From assembly GCA_015501585.1 (NCBI GenBank), contig JADNRY010000205.1:1-64000 (forward strand): DNA of 64,000 nucleotides, read 5' to 3'. The translations under genes and the position numbers were made by a program. Each line of letters begins with the position of its first letter. Position 1 is the stretch's first letter. The notes under the pieces are model-generated. The model was not told the DNA's origin. It saw nothing but the letters and a program-made list of their open reading frames with translations, and did no database searches. This document shows positions 33,216 to 44,378 of this stretch, piece by piece. This stretch comes from Rhodocollybia butyracea (Eukaryota > Basidiomycota > Agaricomycetes > Agaricales > Omphalotaceae).

Positions 33216-34821
33216 TTACTGTGATACCCCTTGTCCGTACGCCGGGGGTTGCTGGATTACATGCATCAATTTATTGAGCTTCTCGAGAATCAGATCTGTC
33301 CTATCTGACTCCCGGCGCATAGTCCGATCTCCATTATTTGCACTACTCGGAGGTTCAGCAGTCATCTGGTCGGGTAGCAAGGACATATAAGCACTGCTTT
33401 CAACTGGTGTCAATAAAAAAGTGCTATCCTGTTGTACGGGATATTCTTGATCTGGAGTTGTATCCCCCGTGGAGACAACAACTATCGGCGTGTAGCGTTT
33501 TGTATAAGGGGTGATACCATGTGCATTGGTTTGTGGAGTGTCTAAATTATACCGCTTTTCATACGGAGTGATTGTGTCCGGACCTTGGGCCCTCAAGTCT
33601 GTAGTAATGGTAAGTCGGAGCACTGAAAGCCAATAACTTTGCGACCGTACCTTGGGTTGATTTTATCCACGCTTGAGCTGGTGATAGGGATGATCTTATC
33701 TTCGCTCTTTGTATGGCTACCCGCAAAATTAATCCCACGAGACATAACCCGGCAATGGCTCCGATAACCACACCGGCAATAGCACCACCGTGCAACCCCT
33801 TATGAGGTGATGACCCAGAGGTTGATGGAAGAGATGAAATTGATATTGAGAGGGCGGGCATATCATTTAATGTAGCGAACCCGGGAACGTAGGTGAATCC
33901 CCGAAAAACCAAATACCTGGGATAAAGAGACATCTATAACCTCGACCGTAATGGTGTGATTGCCGCTTTCCGACTCCGGGACAAGGGTGAAGTATTCAAA
34001 GTAGACGTGAGGAGATTGGCCCGGCGTGTCACCCATGAATTCAAGCTGGACTTGTGCTTGTTCATCAATCGAAACACCTAAGGTGATGTTCCCCGCAGCT
34101 GCCGGGTCGAAACACCCAAGAAGGGTTATATTCCAGCCTATCTTTTTTCTGAATCATGATAACAATCAAGAAGCTGAGAGATTACGGACCTGTGAAGGGA
34201 AACCTCATTATATCCCCACTTGTTTTGCTCAACATCCCAGGCCCGCCGTTTGGCACCGATCCTTGCCACTGTCCTCCATCGAATACAATAGTGTATCTGT
34301 ATAATTTACAAATAAGAGTTGATTATCCAGAGCCATGGTGGGCAATGGGGTGATCAGAGCATAGTAAAGGAGTAATGGGTCGGAAGGAAAACATTCTGCT
34401 ATGCTCATATCTAGCAAAACTGCAGGGTTATTGGAGTAACTGTGCTCCATATTATATTATCCAGTATGAATATAGGAGGGACCTCGTTGCTTATCTCTAC
34501 TGGAAAAGGAGAACCTGAACCGAAAATAGTCAAGGAATCGCTGATGCAGTTTGTGTTATCAAGTTGGCCAATGAGGGACAGCATTGGCACATCCTGAGCG
34601 TCTTCAAAGGAAACCGTGGTCAGAAAATTTTAAAGGGAATAAAGGAGCGTGTCTATGATGCACTGACCAATATCGATACTGATGTTACCAGCAAGGGAAG
34701 GGAGAGGACTAAGTGAGATTGAGATATTTCTGTAGCTTGAGGGATCGGAGCTACTACTTGTCCAAAGACCAGAGGTATTGAAGGCAGAACTGTCCACAAT
34801 AATGGCAGGAGTCTGTCCCAT
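33216..34821 (-). pseudogene. single-pass membrane protein, tandem copy 1 (frameshifted)
   Basis: Starts MGQTPAIIVDSSAF at 34821, the same start as copies 2 and 3. It continues through an N-terminal beta-rich part (LDNQLLFVNYTD) and GNITLGVSID, then GGAIAGVVIGAIAGLCLVGL (membrane helix) and a cytoplasmic tail with ITPYEKRY and ITPYTKRY motifs, ending PPAYGQGVSQ. Compared with copy 2 it has at least three lesions: a stop after TLQFC near 34410, a missing base in the VNYTD(S)TIV region, and an extra T in the run before CGGGGATTC near 33915 that ends the frame. The first intron has a good donor (GTATCG). Decayed member of the tandem array. Confidence 0.7.
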
Positions 34822-36128
34822 TGTAGCTGTTTTCCAGCAGCAAAGCTAGCAGCCAGAGAAGACAGGATAAAGAATTAAAAAATAGTTGGACGTGCAGACC
34901 CCAACTTATCCGACTTATAGTCGTCTGTCACGACACTGGGTACTGCCTCGTATCCGAGGCAAGGTCCGGACATAAGTATTGTGGCAGCACATCATGATGG
35001 TGATTGGACACGGGAGAAGCTGCTTGCGTACCGCAAGTATAGTCCTTTTTTTTAATGGTACGCGCCCATCAAGCGCCCATAGTGGACAGTTCACATTGAC
35101 GAAGAGTAACCTGAAGCAATCTGGAGATGTCCTGGACGTTGTTCGAGTCCTCAAACTATGTTGAATGCTAGTAGGACGAGACAGGCGCTCATGATACACA
35201 TCGAGGGAGTAAGTGTTTAATTCAAAGAGGCGATACTTGTAAGTCGGGTTCATCACCGAAGTTGATCGTATCTACATTGATAGATGCGAATCGTGGAGTG
35301 GCACACACATTTTGCATCTACTACATTGTAGACAACGAAAATATTTGAATGAGGGCCTGGAGAAGAAATGAATTGACTCAAGGCCCGCCTCATACGGGAA
35401 TCTCAAAGGGGTAAATGAGAAACTACCTCGTGATTCCTGTATTTCTACTTAAAATCCAATATACACAACAAAGAAGTTGATTCTAGTACCTACACCGATG
35501 ACTCAGATGCGTCCCCGACATCATGTTGTCCCTCAATGACACGTCAATTGGGGCGAGTAGTCTCCCGGCCGCGCAGTCTTCCACACAGGATGACAAGGCC
35601 GTAGACCACTGGTGGAGCAGATGGACAGAGCCGAGGACAAACAACCTGAACGTGGCGTTGGGCCGACAAACCTGAAATCAAAGTGATACACTTTAGTCCG
35701 AGATTAAAGATAGAATACGAACAATCAAAAAGGAGAAACTGAAGCGGGCAGCGGTGCAGTTTCATTGCGTGACAATTGCGTGATGATGGGTTTGCTCATC
35801 CCTATTCACAAGCATGAATATAACTGGATCTAGACTGGATCATGAATTACCGGCCGGACAGGCGCCATTGTGATCCAAACCTAGCAAACCTGCAATTCCT
35901 TGTATATGGTAATGGGTGAATGGGCTACGCTTGAAGCCACTGGGGATTCAGCCAGAATGTATTGTAATCATACGGCTACTCAAAGAACGCCAGTAAGTGA
36001 CAAGTCAAAGGAAAATGAATAAGTATGTATAATTGAGATGAGTCTAGAGTCCGTCCCAATGAGTCAGGATAGGTACCATTAGCAAAACAAATCCTCCTTT
36101 GCCCAATCTATCACTGAGCACTGCCTAC
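34822..36128. other. spacer between tandem copies 1 and 2
   Basis: About 1.3 kb. The part left of 35000 is the presumed promoter of copy 1. No gene was recognised; short frames on both strands lack motifs. Confidence 0.35.
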
Positions 36129-37830
36129 TTAAGGGGACACTTCCTGTCCATATGCAGGGGGGTGTTGCATGGCATTCATCAGGTTATTAAGCCGCTCAAG
36201 AAGCAGAAGATCTGTTCTGTCCGGCTCTGGAGGAGTCTGATCTAAGGTCTGATCTCCATTCTGGTCATTATTTCCGCTGCTACTTGGAGCATGACTTGGA
36301 GGTCCAACAGGAAACATGGACAATGGTGCAGTGCCTTCAACTGGTGGTAAAAATACAGTGCCCCCTGGCAGGTCGGGCTGTTCTTGATCCTGGCTTGTAT
36401 CTCCATCTGGCCCCGAAGCTGATGGAGTAATGTAACTTTTTGTAAATGGAGTGATACCATGGGCATTGGCTGCTCTTGGATGATGCATATCTGGTGAAGT
36501 ATCTGAGGTATATCTCTTTTCGAAAGGAGTGACATTGGCTTGACCTGGGGGAAGGTGTGACTCCTCGGAGGCTGATATAGAGGTCATTAGATATACATGC
36601 ACTGAACATCAATCACGCAACAATCACGGGCCTCACCCGACGTCGATTCCGCCCATGCTTGTGCTGGCGATAGAGTTTTTCTCTTTCTAATTTGCTGCCA
36701 TGCTGCCCACAAGATCAACTCGATTAGAAATATCCCAGCAATGGCTCCGACAACTACACCAGCAATAGCCCCACCATGCAAAGGCTCCCGATGAGATGAC
36801 TGCCCTGATCCACCATGGGATGGGGTTGAAGTAGGGGATGAGATAGAAGTGGACACAGCTGAGAGGTCGGGCATGTCATTCAAGGTAGCAAAACCAGGAT
36901 TGTAGGTGAATCCACGAAAACCAAATCTCTGTGATAGTGAAGCTCCCAGAATCTCAACCGCAATGGTATGATTGCCACTATCTGATTCCTGAACAAGGGT
37001 GAAGTATTCAAAATAGCTAGATGAATCAACACTTTGTGATTCACCATTGAAATCAAGATGGATTTGTGTTTGTTCATCAAGTGAAACACCTAAGGTGATG
37101 TTTCCCAAAGTGCTTGGGTTGAAATAACCAAGAAGTGTTATGTTCCATCCTATTTTTTTGAAATTTTAGTCCACAGTGAAAATAACAATTTGGGGAAGCT
37201 ACAGACCTGTGAAGGGGAACTTCATTGTATCTCCGGCAGTTACACTTGACTTACCGGGGCCGCCACTGGGCCCATGGCTCTGCCATTGTCCTTCCAACAC
37301 AATAGTACTATCCGTATAGTTTACAAATAAAAGTTGATTATCCAGAGATGCAGTGGGTGCCGGGGTGAGCAGAGCATAGTCAAGAAATACAGTTCCGGAT
37401 TTTGGACAGTTGATACTGAAATCGACTTCTCCCATGTTAGATGTGGATACTATCCACATTATGTTATCTTTGATAATGTCAGTACCGGAGACAGTGAGCG
37501 GGGCAGTCTCGGTCCCCATATCAATGCGCTGGAGAGTACAATTTACCCCAGCGGAACTTTCCCCGGGAAGGCCCTGAAGGGTCGACCCAATAAGTATCGA
37601 CTGGACTAAAGAATATTCAAGGCAATGTACTACATCAGTACATTCTGAATTTTCATCCACTTGTATAACCTACTGATCTCGGAAACAATCTTGATACTTA
37701 AGTTCCCAGCGCCACTGCCAATGCCAAGTTCTGTGAATGTATTTCTGTAGCCCCCCGGACTACCAGTCGCCCAAGAGCCAGAAAGATTGAAGGCAGAACT
37801 GTCCACAATGATTGCAGGGGTCTGGCCCAT
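36129..37830 (-). CDS. single-pass membrane protein, tandem copy 2 (intact)
   Basis: Four exons join in frame: MGQTPAIIVDSSAFNLSGSW from 37830; then HCLEYSLVQSILIGSTLQ to MKFPFTG; then WNITLLGYFNPSTLGNITLG to the membrane helix GGAIAGVVVGAIAGIFLIEL and its basic stop-transfer (QQIRKRK); then ASEESHLPPGQANVTPFEKR to PPAYGQEVSP. Donors and acceptors are GT...AG. The outer part is about 290 residues, rich in N-glycosylation sites (NLS, NYT, NIT, NHT) and predicted beta-sandwich-like. The tail of about 180 residues repeats a TPF(E/T)K(R/S)Y motif. I see no classical signal peptide after MGQTPAII, so the helix itself may direct insertion. The architecture resembles abundant Agaricomycete wall-sensor-like membrane proteins. 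Function unknown. Minus-strand TATA-like ATTTATAAGTCG lies near 37922. Confidence 0.75.
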
Positions 37831-39129
37831 GCTGCCCGTATGAAAGTTGCTTCAAAAGGAGTAGGTGATGGCAATCAGGAAATAGTGTCAATACGCAACC
37901 TCAAGGTTGTACGACTTATAAATCCTTGTTTGTAGCACTTTGATCAGCCTCCGGTCTAGTACACGGTGTGCACCAAGATATCCATCATGATTGGAGACGG
38001 GAGGGGAAGCTCAAATTCCTGCAGATCATCTTTTCTGCGCCAGAAAGTAAGTTCATCATCAAAAGTTTCACCGGAGTGATGGTAGATAGTAGACCTCAGT
38101 TGGTTGTTCAAGAAATGTTGTTGAAAAGTTTGCATTTTGTTTTGTCGAGGCAATGTCAAGAGCAGGGCAGGTCAGGTATGCTTTCTTTGTTACACTGGCT
38201 CAAGATTCACGTGATACCTATTTATGTAGTAAGTATACTATAAGCACGAGCGTTCAAAACCTTCGAGGTTGCTAAGAAAAGTTTGAGAAAAGTGATGAGG
38301 TCGAAAGTGAAAGACTGAAGCTGGATGCATCTCAAAGATGTTATGAGCAATACGGATGATAGGATAAACGCCGGCGACAAATACTACACACTTCCACCAA
38401 ACTTCTGCATATGGAACCTCAATCAAGCTCAGCTTTTCTGTAACCCAGCGGTATCATCTCGAGCATCACTGTTGGCTGGCATAATTGTAATTAAGTTAGC
38501 AAGAAGGAACCAAAGCTTTGGTGAGAACTTTGGGGAAAAAAGATAGAACAATCGTTGAGCCTGAGGTGAGATGTGTGTTCAATGTGTTCAATGGGTAAGT
38601 ATAGACTCTAGAGAGCACCTTGGTCCATTGGAATTCTACCCAATGAGGATACTTAGATTCCAAGCAAGAGTTTTCAAGGTTGATCTTGAAGCAGATCCAC
38701 AAGTAAACGAGTAGGGATAGTTCTAAGTTGCGTGCCGGACTCCCGCCGAGATCTTTTCAGAAAGAAAACGGAACCAACGGTGTAGCTGGCTGTGCGACGC
38801 TCAAGCAAAGCGCTCAAGTTTGAAGTGACAGGGAAGGTGACTCAGTGTCCTACCATAAGGCCTTACTAACTACGCCTTTGGTCAATTGTTTTCATTTTTT
38901 CAACCAGTGGTGCCACGATAATACAACAATTGATTAAGCACCTGTCAAGATGCATGTGTTCTGATGTAACTATCTAATCAGTACAAGTGAGACGGGGCTA
39001 GGGCTAGGGGTTAGGGCTACCATACCAACTCTCCTCACCGTTGCCAATCTCAATAGCCCATGATTGGACATGGCATCCTCATCGGCATCTGCTACAGTCT
39101 CCATAAGCTCTGGTTCATCATTAATTACC
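37831..39129. other. upstream region of copy 2, part of the segmental duplication
   Basis: Roughly 37840-38540 is alignable to 43010-43790: CAGTACGCAACCTCAAGGTTGT-like, TACTTATAA-like and CGAGGTTGCTAAGAAAAGT words in the same order. The duplication unit therefore includes promoter and upstream sequence. A short TTAGGG-like tract (38994-39018) is present by chance or as an old fragment. No gene. Confidence 0.5.
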
Positions 39130-40057
39130 CTTCACGGTGACCTCTGCAAGGCCTGATCTCCATTCTGGTCATTGTTTCCAGGTTCAATGGGAAACATGGA
39201 CAACGGTGCAGTGCCTTCAACCAGTGGCAAAAATACAGTACCCCCTAGGTCAGCCTGTTCTTGATCCTGGCCTGTATCTTCATCTATCCCCAGAGCTTAT
39301 AAGGTGAGGTAACATTCTGTAAATGAAATGATGACATGGGCATTTGCTGCTCTTGGATGATGCATATCTGACGGAGTATCTGAGATATATCTCTTTTCAA
39401 AAGGAGTGACATTGGCTTGACCTGGGGGAAGGAGCGCTTCCGAGACTGAAATGAATGTTTATAAGATACATTCACTGAACATCAAAAATGGGGCCATACC
39501 CAACGTTGATTCTGGCACCTATGCTTGTGCTGGCGATAGAGTTCTTCTCTCTTTAATTTGCCGCCATGCTGCCCACAAGATCAACTGAATTAGACATATC
39601 CCAGCAATGGCTCCGACAACTACACCAGCAATAGCCCCGCCACGCAAAGGCTCCTGATGAGATGACTGCCCTGATCCACCGCCATGGGATGGGGATGAGG
39701 TTGAAGCTGATACAGCTGAGAGGTCATGCATGTCATTCAATGTAGCAAAACCAGGAATGTAGGTGAATCCACGAAAGCCAAATGTCTGTGATAGTGAAGC
39801 TTCCAGAACCTCAACTATAATAGTATGATTGCCGCTATCCAATTCCCGCTGCACAAGAGTGAAATATTCAAAGTAGGTGAATGCGCCATGCCGTGGTGAT
39901 TCACCGTTGGGAACAACATGATTTTGTGTTTGTCCATCAAGCGAAACACCTAGAGTGATGTTTCCCAAAGCGGTTGGATCGAAATAACCAAGCAGTGTTA
40001 TGTTCCATCCTATTTTTTTTCTATTATAATTCACACCAAAAAGAACAGTTTGGGGAA

Positions 40058-40062
40058 GCTAC
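40058..40062. other. target-site duplication, left
   Basis: GCTAC directly before the left LTR, repeated at 42354-42358. Copy 2 has the uninterrupted form GGGGAAGCTACAGACCTG near 37191-37208, confirming the insertion site. Confidence 0.95.
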
Positions 40063-40444
40063 TGTAGGAATTTGGATTGGAATATTTGCAAGTGCCTCCG
40101 TGTACAAACCTGGACTGACTCATATGGACTGGAGTCATAGTGTGTCAATATTGCATTGACTCATTTGTAGTACATAGTTACTGTGCATTGAGTCATTGAC
40201 TGTGCAATGATTCTAAATGACTCATAATGACTTTACATGACTTGCCTGGACTTAAAGCAAGTCAATTCCCTTATGTAGTGTAGTATACAATTGTATAGTA
40301 TATAAGTACCTAGTTTTATGGAATGAGACTCCATCGGGTTGTTGACCCAGGGCTTTACCCATCTCTACCCTCTGGTGTGCTTTTGTCCCCACATTTGGAG
40401 GATGAGCGTAGCTTGTATCTGAATTTTCCCCCTTTACAACAACA
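40063..40444 (+). repeat. 5' LTR
   Basis: TG...CA ends. Contains ATGACTCATAATGACTT-type repeats and a TATA-like GTATAGTATATAAG about 130 bases before its end. Confidence 0.95.
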
Positions 40445-40504
40445 CAACCCGATACCACCCTTGTAACTTGCAGCCTTTGTACAGTGTGTACATTGACTGG
40501 ACCT

Positions 40505-40876
40505 GGAACCTTTGACTGTGCAGGTAGCACAATTAAAGCCATAACTGAAGTGGATATTGTACAGGTAGTACAACCACTGCACCCGTAACTGAAGTGGAGA
40601 TTGTACAGGTAGTACAACCACACCGTAACCCCGGATTGCACAGAGAGTGTGCAACACACGTAACCATATTACCATAAGGATTGTACAGGTAGTACAACAG
40701 AGGTAATATTACCGTAAGGATTGCACAGGTAGTGCAACAGAGGTAACCGAAACCGAAACCCCCGGATTGCACAGGTAGTGCAACAGACATAACTCAAAAC
40801 CCATCCAGATTGCACAGGTAGTGCAATAGTAGCTGGACCGTAACCGTAACCCGCAACTGCACAGGTAGTGCACTGT
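40505..40876 (+). repeat. palindromic minisatellite in element leader
   Basis: About eight spaced copies of TGCACAGGTAGTGCA or TGTACAGGTAGTACA. Each is a short hairpin (TGCAC or TGTAC stem, AGGTA loop), separated by 25-40 bases of GGTAACC-like filler. Stem changes are mostly paired on both sides (GCAC/GTGC against GTAC/GTAC), so the ability to pair is kept. It lies between the 5' LTR and gag, where leader structures are expected. Confidence 0.85.
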
Positions 40877-41063
40877 ACCGAAATTGTGACTCACATTGAC
40901 TCACCGAAACCGCAACTCACTTTGACTATTGCCGTGGGAAATTGGAATTCCCGGAACCGAAATTTGATCTTGTGACCGCAAACCCGCAACGTATAAGTAG
41001 CACTTGTTGTGTTCTGCACCCCAGCTGAACCCCGAAATTTGGAACCCATATTGAATTGTAATC

Positions 41064-41861
41064 ATGGCTTCTACTACACCGCTACGTTTTACACTATTGA
41101 ATGACACCAACTACGAAACATGGCAGATTCAGATGGAAGCTGCTCTTATTGAAAGGAAACTTTGGAATGCAGTTAGCATTACCATTAACCCAAAGAAATC
41201 AGATGGATCTGATAAGACGGAAACTGAAATTATGGCAGAATATGGATCTACCAAGAGAGCTAGAGATTCTGCAGCAATGGCCGAAGCTAGGGCAATGATG
41301 ATTATGCGTGTTGATCCCAGCCAATTGTCACATATGCGAGACCGTGACCCTATGGAGATCTGGAATAATCTCAGGAATGTCCACCGTGCCCGTGGATTTG
41401 CAACAAGTTTGGCATTGCGCCGTAAATTCCTTACAGAGAAGAAAGGAACAAGAAGCATGCAAAGTTGGATTGGTCATATCCAGACTTTGGCATTTATTAT
41501 GGAGGAATCTGGAATACATGTGAATGACCAGGATAGGATTTTGGCACTGACAATGGGATTACCCCCAGAATATAGTGCTGTCATTATCAACTTTGATTCA
41601 ACCTCACCCGGAATGCTCACGTATGAGCATGTTATTACTAGATTGTTGAATGAGGAGACTAGGCAGGATTCTCTCCCACAATCTGATGTCGGAAACCCTG
41701 TATTGGAGGGTGCATCTGCTGCATTTACTGGCAGGAGACGTCCCAAATCTCAGGTTACTTGTTTTTATTGTCAGAAGAAGGGCCATTACAAATCTGAATG
41801 TCCCGACCTTGAGAAGGAAAGCAAAGCTCACTATGCCGATGATATTGACTTTGCATGGTAG
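41064..41861 (+). CDS. copia-type gag polyprotein
   Basis: An intact 265-codon frame starts MASTTPLRFTLLNDTNYETW, the usual N-terminus of copia-type gag (DUF4219/UBN2-like). The helical core includes IWNNLRNVHRARGFATSLAL (about residues 99-118) and MQSWIGHIQTLAFIMEESGI. A single CCHC zinc knuckle, CFYCQKKGHYKSEC, sits near residues 232-245, followed by a short acidic tail ending DIDFAW and a stop. It would bind element RNA and form particles. No protease or pol sequence follows; the right LTR begins about 110 bases downstream. Its intact frame fits a young, gag-only element. Confidence 0.9.
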   Translation: MASTTPLRFTLLNDTNYETWQIQMEAALIERKLWNAVSITINPKKSDGSDKTETEIMAEYGSTKRARDSAAMAEARAMMIMRVDPSQLSHMRDRDPMEIWNNLRNVHRARGFATSLALRRKFLTEKKGTRSMQSWIGHIQTLAFIMEESGIHVNDQDRILALTMGLPPEYSAVIINFDSTSPGMLTYEHVITRLLNEETRQDSLPQSDVGNPVLEGASAAFTGRRRPKSQVTCFYCQKKGHYKSECPDLEKESKAHYADDIDFAW

Positions 41862-41970
41862 AATTTTTATTCTTACCAACTTATGAATCAGGGGGTGTTA
41901 AAACATACCTGATATTCTTTTGTGTGTCTATTAATTTTTATTGTTGTACACTTTGACACTTGAGGGGGTG

Positions 41971-42353
41971 TGTAGGAATTTGGATTGGAATATTTGCAAG
42001 TGCCTCCGTGTACAAACCTGGACTGACTCATATGGACTGGAGTCATAGTGTGTCAATATTGCATTGACTCATTTGTAGTACATAGTTACTGTGCATTGAG
42101 TCATTGACTGTGCAATGATTCTAAATGACTCATAATGACTTTACATGACTTGCCTGGACTTAAAGCAAGTCAATTCCCTTATGTAGTGTAGTATACAATT
42201 GTATAGTATATAAGTACCTAGTTTTTATGGAATGAGACTCCATCGGGTTGTTGACCCAGGGCTTTACCCATCTCTACCCTCTGGTGTGCTTTTGTCCCCA
42301 CATTTGGAGGATGAGCGTAGCTTGTATCTGAATTTTCCCCCTTTACAACAACA
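41971..42353 (+). repeat. 3' LTR
   Basis: Direct repeat of 40063-40444, preceded by the purine tract TTGAGGGGGTG and followed by the duplicated GCTAC (42354-42358). Confidence 0.95.
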
Positions 42354-43818
42354 GCTACAGACCTGTGAAGGGTAACCTGATTCAAGTTGTATCTCCAGTA
42401 GTTACACTTGACTTACCGGGGCCACCACTGGGCACAGAGCTCTCCCACTGTCCTTCCAACATAATACTAGTAGTACTATCTGTATAGTTTACAAATAAAA
42501 GTTGATTAACCAGAGACGCAGTGGGTGCTGGGGTGAGGAATAATACCGTTGCAGATCCTGAACAGTTGATACTAAAATCAAGTTCTCCCATTACAACCAA
42601 GGTTGAGTCAGCCCCCGATGATATCCACAATATGTTATCTTCGATAATGTCAGTACTGATTATTGGGGGAATGAATGAGTCAGGAATGGTCCCTATATCA
42701 GAGCGCTGGAGAGTACAGTTTATCCCAGTTGAACTTGACTCAGGCTCGAGAAGAGTCGACCCAATAAACATCAATTGAACTAAAGAATCTTTTAAGGCAA
42801 TGCACTACGTCAGAGCTTTCTGAATGCTCATCCACTTGCATAAACCTACTGATCTGGGGACTAATCTTGATGCTGAAGTTCCCGGCAACGCCGTTGTCAA
42901 GCTCTATAAGTGTGTTTCTGTAGCTGCCCGGACCAAAGAGAGTCAACCAAGTAACTTGAGAAATATTGAAGGCGGAACTGTCCACAATAATTGCAGGAGT
43001 CTGGCCCATGATGCCTGTATAATAGTTGCTTTCAAAGGATATGCAGTGGGGGCAATCAGGATATAGCAGTCAGTACGCAACCTCAAGGTTGTGCTACTTA
43101 TAATTGTCTGTAACACTCCGAGCCGCCTCAGGTCTGGTATAAATCAAGATTCCAGATGGTTGTATCATGGAGATAGGTGGGCTGCTGTTCCTGCTAATCA
43201 TGTTACCTGCAAGTTCCTATATAAGTCATCAGAATTTTAACTGAAAGACCTACGAGGTTGCTAAGAAAAGTGATCGGCTCGAAAGTGATATCATGAAGCC
43301 TGATGCATCTCTAACGTTAACATATTATGAATATAGGTGATAGAATAAACTGCTTATTCCTTCGGACAATACTACACAGTGGCACTTCTCCACATCATGG
43401 ACTATCATTTATCAAGCTCTTTGAAGTTTGCTGTATGCTGCCATTCCCGCCGGTATCACCTTGAGCACCTCAGCAATGTTATGTACGTAGTATGAACGCG
43501 ACTGTGATTGTAATTTGTAACAAGATTGTAAATGTTTGATTGTAGCCATCGGGAGGCAGTTTCTAGGCAGAGGCTCTATTTGGTGCCGGGATCAAGGCCG
43601 AGGTACAAAGTTAGAACTTAGCAAAGAGATGAAGCTTTGCCATTTGGCGAGGACTTTAGTAAAAGAAGCAAAAGCGATTGTTTCAGGTGAGAATGTCAGT
43701 GGGTACAGAGAAACGAAAAGAGCAGTGGCGGCTGGTACCTGGTCTGAGTCTATTGGAAATCTATGCACTGAAAACAGATAGGAGAGCATCAGAACAAGTT
43801 TCTAATGTTGACCTTTGA

Positions 43819-43900
43819 AGCAGCCTTAGAGCGGCGGAAACTCAAGTAGATCTGATTGCGCAATCAGATCTACTTGAGTTTCCGCCGCTCTAAGGCTGCT
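43819..43900. repeat. 82-base perfect palindrome
   Basis: Positions 43819-43859 are the exact reverse complement of 43860-43900 (centre GATTGC|GCAATC), without a spacer. The right arm belongs to the retroelement remnant that continues to 44230; the left arm is an inverted copy of the same bases. Confidence 0.95.
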
Positions 43901-44230
43901 CTAACTAGTGTTGAAGATATCGAGTCAGCTGAGCAATCGGTATTGCTCACCGAAGTTTCACCAGTAGATCTGGATGTTTATTCTCCCCCAGTGCACGCCG
44001 GTGTGGAGCTCATTGTGTTTTATCTTATATTTTCCCATATATTATTCCGTATATTCTCGGTAGCTGTACTTTATTTAAACTCACTTAGAATGTTATTTTT
44101 CCCCTGCGCGTTTGCTAGGGCTCTCTGCTATTAGACCGGAGTGATCTTAGAGCTTATTCAACAACTTCTTTCATTCACTCCAACAACTAGGGCTATTAGT
44201 TGCGTGTGGGATATCAAGATTTCTGGAGAA
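43860..44230 (+). pseudogene. retroelement 3' remnant, copy B (polyprotein tail plus LTR)
   Basis: The frame IYLSFRRSKAALTSVEDIES then SAEQSVLLTEVSPVDL matches the remnant at 12600-12790. From 44016 the sequence GTGTTTTATCTTATATTT ... TGCTATTAGACCGGAG ... CACTCCAACA matches the LTR-like repeat at 11480-11694. The two loci are inverted relative to each other. No intact enzyme remains. Confidence 0.55.
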
Positions 44231-44378
44231 ACTCAATGGTGTAATGGGCTGTTCTAGTCCTAGTAGCTATACCTGTCTCCAAGCTTCAAGTATGATGTGC
44301 CTAAGAACTTAGAAGTCAGGACCTACTAATCTTTTGGTTCCTTGTTGGTTCCTAAATTTGTCAGTTGCCCCTGTTGCT

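Larger units (their letters stand above)
40063..42353 (+). mobile_element. gag-only LTR retrotransposon, recent insertion
   Basis: LTRs 40063-40444 (382 bases) and 41971-42353 (383 bases) start TGTAGGAATTTGG, end CAACAACA, and differ visibly only by one T in a T-run. A 5-base duplication (GCTAC) flanks the element. A purine-rich tract (TTGAGGGGGTG) precedes the right LTR. The interior is a 620-base leader full of palindromic minisatellite units and one gag gene of 265 codons. No protease, integrase, RT or RNase H is present, so it must be mobilised by a full-length relative. The near-identical LTRs and clean boundaries mark it as the youngest insertion visible in the window. Confidence 0.95.
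39130..43009 (-). pseudogene. single-pass membrane protein, tandem copy 3, split by LTR element
   Basis: Starts MGQTPAIIVDSSAFNISQVT at 43009 and parallels copy 2 down to GKSSVTTGDTT (42382). Then comes the intron that in copy 2 begins GTCTGTAGCTTCCCC. In that intron, after GAAGCTAC, the 2.29 kb LTR retroelement is inserted. Coding resumes at about 40018 with GWNITLLGYFDPTALGNITL and reaches the helix GGAIAGVVVGAIAGICLIQL. Further lesions: a one-base insertion near 42790 (CTTAAAAGATTC against CTTGAATATTC), an intron donor changed to GC (42880 region), and a tail frame that fails after ANAHVIISFTE (about 39310). The gene is a pseudogene independently of the insertion. Confidence 0.75.

Noticed and set aside
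36601..36680. Frame break between the membrane helix exon and the tail of membrane-protein copy 2
   Set aside because: Explained by a regular GTGAGG...TCAG intron that keeps the frame, so the copy is considered intact.
38991..39020. TTAGGG-like tract suggesting an internal telomere
   Set aside because: Only two or three irregular units (GGGCTAGGG, GGTTAGGG). Too short to distinguish from chance.
40445..40460. Classical tRNA primer-binding site after the 5' LTR of the gag-only element
   Set aside because: No TGG-starting tRNA 3' complement is present directly after the LTR; priming may be by an internal tRNA fragment, but this cannot be shown.
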